In this document: positions 53,069 to 61,335 of the stretch, piece after piece
Position numbering within the stretch: position 1 is the first letter of the stretch
Layout: the number at the start of each line of letters is the position of its first letter
From: an uncultured Prevotella sp.
GTDB lineage: Bacteria; Bacteroidota; Bacteroidia; Bacteroidales; Bacteroidaceae
Direction of reading: 5' to 3'
DNA length: 64,000 bases
Assembly (NCBI GenBank): GCA_900319905.1
Contig: ONQB01000012.1
Span: 17,338 to 81,337 of the forward strand
Made by a program: the position numbers and the translations under genes
The notes under the pieces: model-generated
Seen by the model: the letters and a program-made list of their open reading frames with translations, nothing else
What the model was told of the DNA's origin: nothing
The model's database searches: none

Positions 53069-53908
53069 ATGATAACATTTCCATGCGCCAAAATTAATCT
53101 TGGCCTCAACGTCATTGCAGCGCGCGAGGATGGTTACCACGACATAGAAACCGTGTTCTACCCTATCCCTATCACTGACGCGCTCGAGATTAAGTATATG
53201 GACGAGCATTTCCCGTCCGAGTATAACTGTGATCTGAAGATCACGGGTAATGCTGTTGACTGCGACGAGCAGCACAACCTGGTGGTGAAAGCCTACGACT
53301 TGCTGGCAGCCAACTACGAGCTGCCCCGCATCCATGCGCACCTTGTGAAGCGCATCCCCATGCAGGCGGGCCTGGGTGGCGGATCGGCCGACGGGGCGTT
53401 CATGATCAGGCTCCTTGACGAGCGTTTCCGCCTCAACATCGGTATCGCCGAGATGGAACGCTATGCGGCACAGCTTGGATCGGACTGCCCGTTCTTCATC
53501 ACCGCCGAACCGTCGTTTGCCACAGGGCGCGGTGAACTGCTCGAACCGGCCGACGGGCCAAAGGGCAACCTCGATGGTTATTACATCGCGGTAGTCAAGC
53601 CAGACGTGGCGGTATCCACAGCCATGGCCTACAAGCAGATCAAATGCCACAAGCCTGCCAAATGTTGCCGTGATGTGGTGAGACAACCCATCGACACTTG
53701 GAAGGACGACCTGAGCAACGACTTCGAAGAGCCCGTGTTCAAGGCGCATCCACGACTTGCCAGCATCAAGCAACAGCTCTACGACCTTGGTGCCGTTTAT
53801 GCGCAGATGAGCGGCAGCGGCAGCGCGCTCTTCGGCATCTTCCGTAAGGAACCCACCAACATTGACGAGATCTTCAGCGACTGCTTTACCTTCACGTCAG
53901 TGCTGTAG
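53069..53908 (+). CDS. ispE: 4-(cytidine 5'-diphospho)-2-C-methyl-D-erythritol kinase
   Basis: A 279-residue GHMP kinase of the non-mevalonate isoprenoid pathway. The start at 53069 is chosen because FPCAKINLGL opens the family fold; an earlier TTG is disfavoured. The ATP loop PMQAGLGGGSADGA is at about 93-106 and the third GHMP motif MSGSGSALFG near 255. A TATTTTTG box ends 4 bp before the ATG, so the transcript may be nearly leaderless; no -33 box at the usual distance. It diverges from dnaB. Confidence 0.96.
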   Translation: MITFPCAKINLGLNVIAAREDGYHDIETVFYPIPITDALEIKYMDEHFPSEYNCDLKITGNAVDCDEQHNLVVKAYDLLAANYELPRIHAHLVKRIPMQAGLGGGSADGAFMIRLLDERFRLNIGIAEMERYAAQLGSDCPFFITAEPSFATGRGELLEPADGPKGNLDGYYIAVVKPDVAVSTAMAYKQIKCHKPAKCCRDVVRQPIDTWKDDLSNDFEEPVFKAHPRLASIKQQLYDLGAVYAQMSGSGSALFGIFRKEPTNIDEIFSDCFTFTSVL

Positions 53909-53920
53909 GCCTACACCTCA

Positions 53921-53970
53921 AGCCCCACCCCCGCGCTGCGCGCGGCTCCCTCCCCCAAATGGGGAGGGCT
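53921..53970. repeat. REP-like palindromic element, copy 2
   Basis: AGCCCCACCCCC, then the palindrome GCGCTGCGCGC, then CTCCCTCCCCCA and TGGGGAGGG. Its order of blocks matches the reverse complement of 34039-34094, with a different inner palindrome. It begins 12 bp after ispE and may act in 3'-end formation. Confidence 0.65.
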
Positions 53971-54049
53971 AGTTTCAATTGACGGTTGAAATGAAGGTTT
54001 CTATTGACGGCCCAAAGGGGCAGAAGTCTAGGGAATGATTATTATAGCT

Positions 54050-54261
54050 AGGACCCCCTTGGGGGTTCCGGTAACATAGCGAGGGGATGAGGTGAGCGAA
54101 GCAAGCCTCTTCCCCTCGTAACTTGGGTAGAAATTAATTAAGTCGCTACCCCCTTGGGGGTTGCGGCTATGTTAGATTTCATGCCTATCAACCATGTATT
54201 CGTTGCGATAATGTTACGGATGCACCATATTTATTATAGCCGCAACCCCAAGGGGGTTCTG
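54050..54261. mobile_element. MITE-like palindromic element, shortened copy
   Basis: The left arm (54050-54175) matches 32152-32278 closely: GGACCCCCTTGGGGG, TTCCGG, CATAGCGAGGGGATGAGGTGA, CTCTTCCCCTCG, CGCTACCCCCTTGGGGGTTG. The right side keeps only the inner end (GCCGCAACCCCAAGGGGG), so most of the right arm is lost. The loops differ from the first copy. Confidence 0.7.
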
Positions 54262-54330
54262 ACAAATCAGCCCCCCCAAAAAATGGGGAGGGATCGTTAC
54301 CATTGTCGGCTCAAAGTCAACTGCATCATT

Positions 54331-54444
54331 TTTTGCCGAAGGCTATTTTCAATCCAATAGAGCAGCCCTATTTTATGCGAAGCAATTTTCAATAAGATAG
54401 GTGGGCAGAATTTTATGCGAAGCAATTTTACGCGAAGCGATTTT
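54331..54444. repeat. 40-bp degenerate tandem repeat
   Basis: Units begin at 54331, 54371 and 54411 with TTTTGCCGAAGGC or TTTTATGCGAAGC, then ATTTTCAATNNNATAG. The last unit decays into CGCGAAGCGATTTT. The region has no gene. Confidence 0.7.
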
Positions 54445-54621
54445 CGTCATTGACAGGCTTTGACCCCGTAGGGGTGAGGCTTAAGCTATGGGTCGCCGGC
54501 GAGCTTGCTCGCAAGGCGGCCCCATTGCTTAAGACTCAGAGCTACATTGAGGAGCGAAAGCCTGGCATGACGATTTTCCATAAATAACACAGACTTATAT
54601 CTAAGCCCTGAATCCACAAAC

Positions 54622-54666
54622 GAAAAAAGCGGTTCCTCCAGTATCACACTGGGAGAACCGCTTTTC
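54622..54666 (-). terminator. Terminator of the zapB-zapA-rny operon
   Basis: On the minus strand AAAAGCGGTTCTCCCAGTGT and its partner ACTGGAGGAACCGCTTTTTT form a 13-14-bp stem with a small bulge, ending in six T. It is 20 bp after the rny stop. Confidence 0.88.
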
Positions 54667-54685
54667 TATGGTTGGGTTGGAATGA

Positions 54686-56221
54686 TTACTTAGCGTAAGC
54701 CACCGAACGTGTCTCACGAATCACGGTGATCTTAACCTGTCCGGGGTACGTCATCTCGTTCTGGATCTTCTCGGCAATCTCACTACTGAGCTTGTTGCTT
54801 TCGTCATCGGTCATCTTGTCGGCACCGACAATGACACGCAACTCACGACCGGCCTGGATGGCATAGGTCTTAGTGACACCGGGATAGCTCATGGCTATGG
54901 CCTCAAGATCGTTCAGACGCTTGATGTAGGCCTCCACAATCTCGCGACGGGCACCTGGACGGGCACCGGAGATAGCATCGCAGACCTGCACGATAGGAGC
55001 CAGCAGCGTCTTCATCTCCACCTCATCGTGGTGAGCGGCGATGGCATTGACAATATCGGGCTTCTCCTTATATTTCTCTGCAATCTTGGCGCCGAGCAGT
55101 GCGTGGGGCAGTTCGCTCTCCTCATCGGGCACCTTGCCGATATCGTGAAGCAGTCCGGCACGCTTAGCCTTCTTGGGATTGAGACCCAACTCGGCAGCCA
55201 TCACTGAGCACAGGTTGGCAGTCTCACGTGCATGCTGCAACAGGTTCTGACCGTATGACGAACGGTATTTCATCTTACCAATGATGCGGATGAGCTCCGG
55301 ATGGAGTCCGTGAATACCCAAGTCGATGGCGGTACGCTTACCCGTTTCGATAATCTCATTGTCGAGTTGCTTCTTCACCTTTGCCACCACTTCCTCGATG
55401 CGTGCCGGATGGATACGTCCGTCAGCCACCAACTGGTGCAGCGCCAGACGGCATACCTCACGGCGAACAGGGTCGAAGGCTGAGATGACAATGCTCTCCG
55501 GGGTATCGTCGACCACAATCTCAACCCCGCAGGCGGCCTCAAGGGCGCGGATGTTACGGCCCTCACGACCGATGATACGACCTTTCACCTCGTCGTTCTC
55601 AATATGGAACACACTCACCGAGTTCTCGATGGCCGTTTCAGTAGCCACACGCTGAATGGTCTGTATCACAATCTTCTTGGCCTTCATATTGGCATCGAGC
55701 TTGGCCTGGTCGACCACCTCGTTGATATAGCTGGCAACATCCATGCGGGCCTTGTCCTTCATGCTCTCCACGAGTCGGTTCTTAGCCTCTTCGGCTGAGA
55801 GCCCCGAGAGTTCCTCGAGCTTGGCGCGCTCCTGCTCCTGCATCTTGTCGAGGTCCTGGCGCTTCACATTGAGCAGGTTCTTCTCGTTCTCCAGACGCTG
55901 CTGCTCGCGCTCCACGTCCTGCTTGGAACGGCCAATCTCCTCCTGACGCTGGTTGAGCGTGAGCTCACGCTGCTTGAGCTTGTTTTCGGCAGCCTGCATC
56001 TTTTGGTTGCGCAACTGCACCTCTTTGTCAAGTTCGTTTTTCTTATTAAGGAACCTCTCTTTTACTTCGAGGAGTTTCTTTTCTTTGATGACATCGGCGT
56101 CTTTTTCTGCGTCTGCCATCTTTTTCTTATAAATGCCCGTCAACACGTAACGGAATATGGCATATCCTGCCACTCCGCCGATAATTAGCGCAATAACGGC
56201 GGCAATCAATATAGCTGTCAT
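54686..56221 (-). CDS. rny: Ribonuclease Y
   Basis: A 511-residue membrane-anchored endoribonuclease. N-terminal membrane span 3-25; a long coiled coil about 30-190 (Lys/Glu/Gln-rich); KH domain with [15 protein letters not shown] about 215-229; HD domain with [11 protein letters not shown] and LLHDIGK about 330-365 and AHHDE. Length is normal. It is 42 bp after zapA, the last gene of the operon. Confidence 0.97.
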   Translation of the reverse strand: MTAILIAAVIALIIGGVAGYAIFRYVLTGIYKKKMADAEKDADVIKEKKLLEVKERFLNKKNELDKEVQLRNQKMQAAENKLKQRELTLNQRQEEIGRSKQDVEREQQRLENEKNLLNVKRQDLDKMQEQERAKLEELSGLSAEEAKNRLVESMKDKARMDVASYINEVVDQAKLDANMKAKKIVIQTIQRVATETAIENSVSVFHIENDEVKGRIIGREGRNIRALEAACGVEIVVDDTPESIVISAFDPVRREVCRLALHQLVADGRIHPARIEEVVAKVKKQLDNEIIETGKRTAIDLGIHGLHPELIRIIGKMKYRSSYGQNLLQHARETANLCSVMAAELGLNPKKAKRAGLLHDIGKVPDEESELPHALLGAKIAEKYKEKPDIVNAIAAHHDEVEMKTLLAPIVQVCDAISGARPGARREIVEAYIKRLNDLEAIAMSYPGVTKTYAIQAGRELRVIVGADKMTDDESNKLSSEIAEKIQNEMTYPGQVKITVIRETRSVAYAK

Positions 56222-56263
56222 GTATTCTTGTTGTTAATTAATTGGTTCATATTCCAAGTCTTT

Positions 56264-56587
56264 TCACTTCTCGCTCTCCACCTCCGGTTGATTGTCCTTC
56301 TTCAAAGCCTCTTCAATTTCAGAAGTGAGTTTACTCAGAATATCATCATAGGGCTTGGTATCGTTGCGCTTGAGCGACTTCTGCAGCCGCAGGCCCAGAT
56401 CGATCATTGCAAAATAAATGATTTCCTTATCACTCTTCGTACCCTTGAAGTTAGAGTAATAAAGATTGAGGAGCTCATTGATCAGCTCCGCATCCTTACG
56501 ATAGAGCGGTTCCTCCTCACGGGGCACCCTGACACTGATGTCGGTATCGTAGATATGCAACCTTATGTTGATTCTTTCCTTGTCCAC
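56264..56587 (-). CDS. zapA: Cell division protein ZapA
   Basis: A 107-residue cytoplasmic FtsZ-ring stabiliser. The start MDKERINIRLHIYDTDISVRV and the helix KDAELINELLNLYYSNFKG suit the ZapA fold, followed by a coiled-coil half. It lies between the ZapB-like gene and rny, a common Bacteroidota order. Confidence 0.85.
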   Translation of the reverse strand: MDKERINIRLHIYDTDISVRVPREEEPLYRKDAELINELLNLYYSNFKGTKSDKEIIYFAMIDLGLRLQKSLKRNDTKPYDDILSKLTSEIEEALKKDNQPEVESEK

Positions 56588-56609
56588 TTCTTCCTGTCTT
56601 AGCTAGTCA

Positions 56610-56906
56610 TTAAGATTTTTCGCTGAGCAGTGTGATGCACTTGTTGACATCTCTGAGCAAGCGGTTGACACGTTTTCTTGATACCTCAATGTCACCGTCG
56701 GTAACCTGCATCATCTTGGTCATCTTCAACGTGTCGTAGTCGTGCTGGATGCGCGCGTTTTTCTCCTCCAGTTCTTTGATACGGGCAGCACGCTCCTCGC
56801 TCAGCGATGTCAACCGCTGATTCTCCTTGCGCAGCTCCTCGTACTGGAGTATCATCTGCCTCACGCGTGTGGCAAATGTATTGATGACTTTTTCGTTAGC
56901 ATCCAT
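56610..56906 (-). CDS. ZapB-like coiled-coil protein
   Basis: A 98-residue protein that is nearly all heptad helix (about 5-60), with a conserved C-terminal section (DGDIEVSRKRVNRLLRDVNKCITLL). It precedes zapA by 22 bp under a strong promoter. Division function is inferred from context; no sequence proof. Could be a distinct Bacteroidota coiled-coil family. Confidence 0.75.
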   Translation of the reverse strand: MDANEKVINTFATRVRQMILQYEELRKENQRLTSLSEERAARIKELEEKNARIQHDYDTLKMTKMMQVTDGDIEVSRKRVNRLLRDVNKCITLLSEKS

Positions 56907-56923
56907 TACAACATAAATTTATG

Positions 56924-56955
56924 CAAATTTAGCTTTAAATTGTGACATCCGCAAA
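56924..56955 (-). promoter_or_regulatory. Promoter of the zapB-zapA-rny operon
   Basis: Minus strand TTTG (56955-56952), 20 bp, then TAAATTTG (56931-56924). The gene start is 18 bp beyond the -7 box, a very short leader. Confidence 0.85.
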
Positions 56956-57057
56956 TGATTTACACAGTTTTTGCTAATTACTTGCAATTTTACTGATGTT
57001 TTTTAAAAGTATCTTGCTACGAATTGGCAATTATTGTTGCCATTCGACGCTGAAAGA

Positions 57058-57714
57058 CTACTTTTTCATTCCCATTTTCTTTTCAGCCTCTTCGGCCTCC
57101 TCCTTCGATGGAGCAGGCTCCTTCTTAGCCAGCATAACTACCTGATAGATGAAATCAGTAATCCACTTCTGGGAGAAGCCTAACCGCTGGTCATACTTGC
57201 GGACACTCATCACGGCCTTGACGACACTCGGATCGGTATAGCTGTTCTTGGTGAAGATATCGTTGACCGTCGCCTGCGTCATCGTGTAGATGGTCTTCTT
57301 GAAGATGGAAGGCACACGCAACTTAAACTTCATCAGGTTGCCGACAAGCATCATCAGATCTTGGGTGAAGTTCTGGAACTGGATGAGGTAGGTCTGCACA
57401 TCCTGCAACTTCTTGCAGCTATGGCGGATGCTCTGGTCAATCTCCTTGAAGAAATCGTCGTCGACATGATAAATCTCCTTCATCATCTTACGACAATGGT
57501 TCTTCTCGCCCACTCCGAGCTTGTTGCCCTGCGTAGGCACGTGCAGCGTGCTCTTGAACAGACGCAGATCGGGAAACATGCTGAGGTTGGTGATACCCAC
57601 CTGAGCGGCGATGGAAGCCTGGAAATACACTCGCACCAGCGTCATGTAGTCCTGCATGCCTCCTGTCTTCGACTCTTTGGGCGCTCTATTGAATAATTTA
57701 GATATGAAATTCAT
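57058..57714 (-). CDS. Unknown conserved-looking protein
   Basis: A 218-residue protein from the start at 57714 (MNFISKLFNRAPKESK); an upstream in-frame extension is AT-rich and hydrophobic and overlaps the region of the opposite gene's promoter. It is helical and basic, with no signal peptide or catalytic motif I recognise; the last 25 residues are Lys/Glu-rich. It diverges from the HAD gene. I do not recognise the family. Confidence 0.7.
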   Translation of the reverse strand: MNFISKLFNRAPKESKTGGMQDYMTLVRVYFQASIAAQVGITNLSMFPDLRLFKSTLHVPTQGNKLGVGEKNHCRKMMKEIYHVDDDFFKEIDQSIRHSCKKLQDVQTYLIQFQNFTQDLMMLVGNLMKFKLRVPSIFKKTIYTMTQATVNDIFTKNSYTDPSVVKAVMSVRKYDQRLGFSQKWITDFIYQVVMLAKKEPAPSKEEAEEAEKKMGMKK

Positions 57715-57862
57715 AAACCACTTAAATATTTTAGTCCATATAGAAATAGAAATCGTTGTGCAAAAATACACAATTTCAATGAGAGCACAAAACAAAGGTT
57801 AGCAAAATTGAAAAATCCGCATATTTTAAGACGAACAAAAGCCTTATTCGGGGATAAATTAG

Positions 57863-57870
57863 TAACTTTG
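57863..57870 (+). promoter_or_regulatory. Putative -7 box of the HAD-fmt operon
   Basis: TAACTTTG, perfect TAnnTTTG, 23 bp before the HAD gene start. No good -33 box is seen. Confidence 0.55.
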
Positions 57871-57893
57871 CGCCACAAAAACAGCAATTTATT

Positions 57894-58313
57894 ATGGCAA
57901 AAATAGCAGTAGACTTTGACGGAACGATTGTGGAGCACCGCTATCCCGAGATTGGCGAGGAGATTCCATTTGCCACAGATACGCTCCGAATGCTCATTGA
58001 AGAACATCATCAGCTCATCCTCTGGTCGGTGAGAGAAGGCAAGTTGCTCGACGATGCCGTGGAATGGTGCCGCAAGCGCGGCGTGGAGTTCTGGGCCATC
58101 AACCGCGACTATCCCGACGAGGAACTGGGCAAGGACGCTCACTTCTCACGCAAGCTGAAGGCTGACTACTTCATTGACGACCGCAATATCGGCGGACTGC
58201 CCGACTGGGGCATCATCTACCGCATCATTCACGAGCACAAGAGCTACGCACAGATCCTAATGGAGATGAACAACATAAGTGAGCCAAAGAAAAAACATTG
58301 GTGGAACTTCTAA
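57894..58313 (+). CDS. HAD-superfamily small phosphatase, BT0820-like
   Basis: A 139-residue cytoplasmic protein. Motif I is AVDFDGTIVEH (Asp7 nucleophile, Asp9), with DYFIDDRNIGG as the acidic metal motif near 110. It has the form of the Bacteroides BT0820 HAD family, whose substrate is not known to me. It is 9 bp before fmt. Confidence 0.82.
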   Translation: MAKIAVDFDGTIVEHRYPEIGEEIPFATDTLRMLIEEHHQLILWSVREGKLLDDAVEWCRKRGVEFWAINRDYPDEELGKDAHFSRKLKADYFIDDRNIGGLPDWGIIYRIIHEHKSYAQILMEMNNISEPKKKHWWNF

Positions 58314-58322
58314 CGTGACGAC

Positions 58323-59306
58323 ATGAAGAAAGAAGACTTACGCATCGTGTTTATGGGTACACCGGAGTTCGCTGTCGGTACACTGAGCCGGCTGGTGGAC
58401 GACGGATACAACATTGTAGCAGTGGTGACTCAACCCGACAAGCCCGTAGGCCGCCACCAGGACCATCTGCAGCCCTCCGAGGTGAAGCAGTATGCCCTGG
58501 CGCATGACATTCCGGTGCTGCAGCCGGTGAAGATGAAGGACCCTGCCTTTGTGCAACAACTGGCCAGCTACAAGGCCGACCTGCAGGTGGTGGTGGCCTT
58601 TCGCATGCTGCCCGAGGTGGTATGGTCAATGCCGCGCTTCGGCACGTTCAACGTGCATGCAGCCCTGCTGCCGCAGTACCGTGGCGCCGCACCCATCAAC
58701 TGGGCCATCATCAACGGCGAGACGGAGACGGGTGTGACGACGTTCTTCCTCGACCAGCAGATCGACACGGGACGTATCATCCTGCAAAAGCATTTCCCCA
58801 TTCCCGACGATGCCGACGTGGAATATGTCTACGACGGACTTATGGCGCTCGGTGCCGACATTGCCGAGGAGACCATCAACCTCGTGCTCGAAAATGACGG
58901 TAACGTGAAGGCTATCGACCAAAGTACGCTCACCGACGGCAACGAAGTGGAGCTACATCCGGCTCCCAAGATCTTCAAAGAGACCTGCACCATCAACTGG
59001 AACCAACCGGCCAAACGCGTACATGACTTCGTGCGCGGACTGTCGCCCTACCCTGGTGCGTGGACAACGCTACAGGCCAACGACACCGACAAATCGTCGG
59101 TGCTGAAGATTTTCAAGACCACACTGCTCAACGAGCCTACCGGAACGGCCCAGACCGGTACCATCAAGGCCGGTAAGTCACAGTTGTGCATCGCCACCGC
59201 CGACAGCTGGCTGCAGATCGACGAACTGCAACTGTCGGGTAAGAAACGCATGAAGGCGGCCGACTTCCTCAACGGCAACCGTAACATAGAGACTTTTCAC
59301 GTATGA
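58323..59306 (+). CDS. fmt: Methionyl-tRNA formyltransferase
   Basis: A 327-residue enzyme formylating initiator Met-tRNA. VFMGTPEFAVGTL opens the formyl-transferase fold; VHAALLPQYRGAAPINWAIINGE carries the catalytic His and the neighbouring family signature; the C-terminal domain (RVHDFVRGLSPYPGAWT) binds tRNA. Overlaps the next gene by 4 bp. Confidence 0.97.
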   Translation: MKKEDLRIVFMGTPEFAVGTLSRLVDDGYNIVAVVTQPDKPVGRHQDHLQPSEVKQYALAHDIPVLQPVKMKDPAFVQQLASYKADLQVVVAFRMLPEVVWSMPRFGTFNVHAALLPQYRGAAPINWAIINGETETGVTTFFLDQQIDTGRIILQKHFPIPDDADVEYVYDGLMALGADIAEETINLVLENDGNVKAIDQSTLTDGNEVELHPAPKIFKETCTINWNQPAKRVHDFVRGLSPYPGAWTTLQANDTDKSSVLKIFKTTLLNEPTGTAQTGTIKAGKSQLCIATADSWLQIDELQLSGKKRMKAADFLNGNRNIETFHV

Positions 59307-59674
59307 GCGCCGCTTTTCAAACCATTCTGCTCCTCTGCTGCAGCAATATCTTCATGACACTGGCCTGGTACGGACATCTCAGACTGCAACAGACGGGCGT
59401 CAGTTCCAACTGGCCCCTTCTTGGTGTCATCGCCTTCTCATGGGGCATCGCGTTTTTCGAGTACTGCTGCCAGGTGCCTGCCAACCGCATCGGTTTCGCA
59501 GGCAACGGCGGACCATTCTCGCTCGTGCAGCTCAAGGTGATACAGGAGTGCATCTCACTCGTCGTCTTTGCCATCGTGGCCAACGTATTGTTCCAAGGAC
59601 AGTCGCTTCATTGGAACCATATCCTGGCTTTCTTCTGCCTCGTCGCCGCCGTCTATCTGGTGTTCATGAAGTAG
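59303..59674 (+). CDS. DUF486/DMT-type small membrane protein
   Basis: A 123-residue four-span membrane protein of the DUF486 family (related in fold to small drug/metabolite transporters). Typical strings are LAWYGHL and EYCCQVPANRIG. It overlaps fmt by 4 bp (ATGA), so it is translationally coupled. No substrate known. Confidence 0.87.
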   Translation: MSAAFQTILLLCCSNIFMTLAWYGHLRLQQTGVSSNWPLLGVIAFSWGIAFFEYCCQVPANRIGFAGNGGPFSLVQLKVIQECISLVVFAIVANVLFQGQSLHWNHILAFFCLVAAVYLVFMK

Positions 59675-59708
59675 AAATACTTGAACGGCCCAAGGGTGTT
59701 GGAGATAA

Positions 59709-59796
59709 GTGCTGAGTGCGCCCATTTTAGGTGCTGAGTGCGCCCATTTTTAGTGTTGAGTGCGCCCATTTTTGGTGTTGAGTGCGCCCAAGCAGC
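59709..59796. repeat. 22-bp tandem array, four units, GAGTGCGCCCA type
   Basis: Units start at 59709, 59731, 59753 and 59775, each GTGCTGAGTGCGCCCA or GTGTTGAGTGCGCCCA followed by TTTTAG or TTTTGG. The spacing is 22 bp as in the TTCGGCGAA arrays, but the sequence is unrelated. Lies 35 bp after the DUF486 stop. Confidence 0.9.
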
Positions 59797-59922
59797 TCTG
59801 TAACCTACTATGTATCAACGTCCCCAACCCCCTCTATCTAAATAATATCTAAATATTATCTAAATAATCTATCTATCTGACAGATAGCGAGGGGATGGGA
59901 GGAGATGATTTTGGCTTATCGG

Positions 59923-60011
59923 CATTTCGGCGATAAGGCAACGGAGATTCGGCGATAAAGCAATGGTATTTCGGCGAAAAGGCAACGGAGATTCGGCGAT
60001 AAGGAAATTGG
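59923..60011. repeat. 22-bp tandem array, four units, TTCGGCGATAAGG type
   Basis: Units start at 59923, 59945, 59967 and 59989 (last 23 bp). Each has ATTTCGGCGA or AGATTCGGCGA, then WAAGGCAACGG or a variant. Same core and length as the arrays at 2889 and 32735. Confidence 0.88.
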
Positions 60012-60086
60012 TTTTAGTTCCTGAAATTAATGATTCTGCTTACAACCTCTTTTTCACGTATCTTTCACGAGGTGTATCAACAAACA

Positions 60087-60183
60087 AGAAGTCCGGAAGT
60101 CTGAAAGCTCTGTCATTACTTTGATAGCACCTGATTCACAGACACTTCAGTTCACGACTTGGCTTCCGGACTCCCGGACTTCC
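60087..60183. repeat. CTTCCGGACT inverted repeat
   Basis: AGAAGTCCGGAAGT (60087-60100) faces CTTCCGGACTCCCGGACTTC (60163-60182), a possible hairpin with a 62-base loop. The core is shared with 928-1100. It is about 20 bp after the next minus-strand gene stop, so may contribute to 3'-end formation. Confidence 0.6.
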
Positions 60184-60204
60184 AATAATGTCTATTTAAG
60201 ATGA

Positions 60205-61290
60205 TTATTTCATGATCTTAACGGTCTTCTTACTACCATCAGCAGCAATCACCTGCTTGATGTAGAGGCCCTTCGAGGGAGTGTTTACACGTCGACCCGA
60301 GATGTCATAGTAGGCCACCTTACCGGCAGTAGCTGCCTTAGCAGAGGTGATGCCAGTGGAAGTGGAGGTACCATTAGTGAAATCGTAATACACGATGGCC
60401 GAGCGCTTCTCTACGCCACCGCCCATGTACACACTCTGAAGACCGATGCGCTCCACATCAGCCGTATAGAAAGCAAGGGCATGACGGCCGTTACCTGTCA
60501 CCCAATATTCAAAGTCATCATCGTCATCATACTCATAGGGGAGGTTAACCACGTCAGAGTCGAGGCTCTTGTAGGTATCTTTGGTGAAAACCATAGGCTC
60601 TGTTGAGTCGTCCAGATAAACGTTGAGGTACAGCTTGTTCAAATTGAGCAAATTGTTGTTGACATCATAGTAAGGCTGATAATAGCGGATCAAACCATAG
60701 CCGTAGGTCTCGCTGTAAGCGTCCTGGTCGAAAGCGGTGCCGTCTTCAGTCTTGACAAATGTCGGGTCAGCCGGAACAGCCACCTTGTCGGGTGCTACGA
60801 TCCAGTCGGGAGAGATATAGATACGGTTGGGGCGCACGTTGAAGGGCGACACGTCCTGAGCCTCAGAAAGCAGGGCGGCAGTATTGGCGGCAGGACGGAG
60901 CGTGTCACCGTTCTCACTGTAGGTAAGAACAAGGCTGTCGAGCGCTGTGTACTTGTACGAAGTCTGCAAAGTACCGCTTGTGGAGATATTGGTGGCTACA
61001 TAGCTTGCAGCCATGAAATACAGATTGTATCTCACCTGCTGCTTGCTTGGGAAGACAGCCTTAGTGCCATCCCAAGTACCCTTGACCCAGTCACCTTCGG
61101 CTGTCACGTCCAGATAAGCGTCAGAACCATCGAACGCGATCTTGGTACTCTGTACGCCAATCACGTAGCTCGAGCGGTTATACACATACATAAAATCCTT
61201 GTAGGTAGCCCCATCGGGTACCGTCACCTGTGCCGTGGCAGACAAACATGCGAGAACGGCAAAAAGCAATGAAGTAAATCTTCTCGTCAT
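60205..61290 (-). CDS. Secreted protein with T9SS-type C-terminal domain
   Basis: A 361-residue exported protein starting at 61290, where MTRRFTSLLFAVLACLSATAQ gives a clean signal peptide; an upstream in-frame extension is rejected. The body (about 25-290) has no family I recognise, with an acidic YEYDDDDDFEYW stretch near 260. The C-terminus (VAYYDISGRRVNTPSKGLYI, then KTVKIMK) has the form of a type A sorting domain of Bacteroidota secretion (Por/T9SS). It lies 45 bp after the Omp28-like gene, so likely one transcript. Exact role unknown. Confidence 0.75.
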   Translation of the reverse strand: MTRRFTSLLFAVLACLSATAQVTVPDGATYKDFMYVYNRSSYVIGVQSTKIAFDGSDAYLDVTAEGDWVKGTWDGTKAVFPSKQQVRYNLYFMAASYVATNISTSGTLQTSYKYTALDSLVLTYSENGDTLRPAANTAALLSEAQDVSPFNVRPNRIYISPDWIVAPDKVAVPADPTFVKTEDGTAFDQDAYSETYGYGLIRYYQPYYDVNNNLLNLNKLYLNVYLDDSTEPMVFTKDTYKSLDSDVVNLPYEYDDDDDFEYWVTGNGRHALAFYTADVERIGLQSVYMGGGVEKRSAIVYYDFTNGTSTSTGITSAKAATAGKVAYYDISGRRVNTPSKGLYIKQVIAADGSKKTVKIMK

Positions 61291-61335
61291 AGAATTAAAT
61301 TTAATTACCTTTGATATAAAAAACACTTGAAATCG

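Larger units (their letters stand above)
53909..54621. other. Intergenic repeat island between ispE and rny
   Basis: About 710 bp between convergent genes, with no supportable gene. It holds a REP-like element (53921-53970), the second copy of the palindromic element (54050-54261), a 40-bp tandem repeat (54331-54444) and a GC-rich palindromic stretch around 54488-54522 (GCGAGCTTGCTCGC). A short frame across the palindromic element has no recognisable domain. Confidence 0.6.
59675..60204. other. Gene-free gap with two 22-bp arrays and a hairpin
   Basis: About 530 bp between convergent genes. It contains the arrays at 59709-59796 and 59923-60011 and the inverted repeat at 60087-60183. Between them, around 59836-59890, a short TAAATAATAT-like AT repeat and CAGATAGCGAGGGGATG (shared with the palindromic elements) are seen. 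No gene. Confidence 0.65.

Noticed and set aside
51446-53773. A 775-residue DnaB with a long N-terminal extension
   Set aside because: The extra residues come from the antisense of ispE; the family start is at 52981 and the length then fits.
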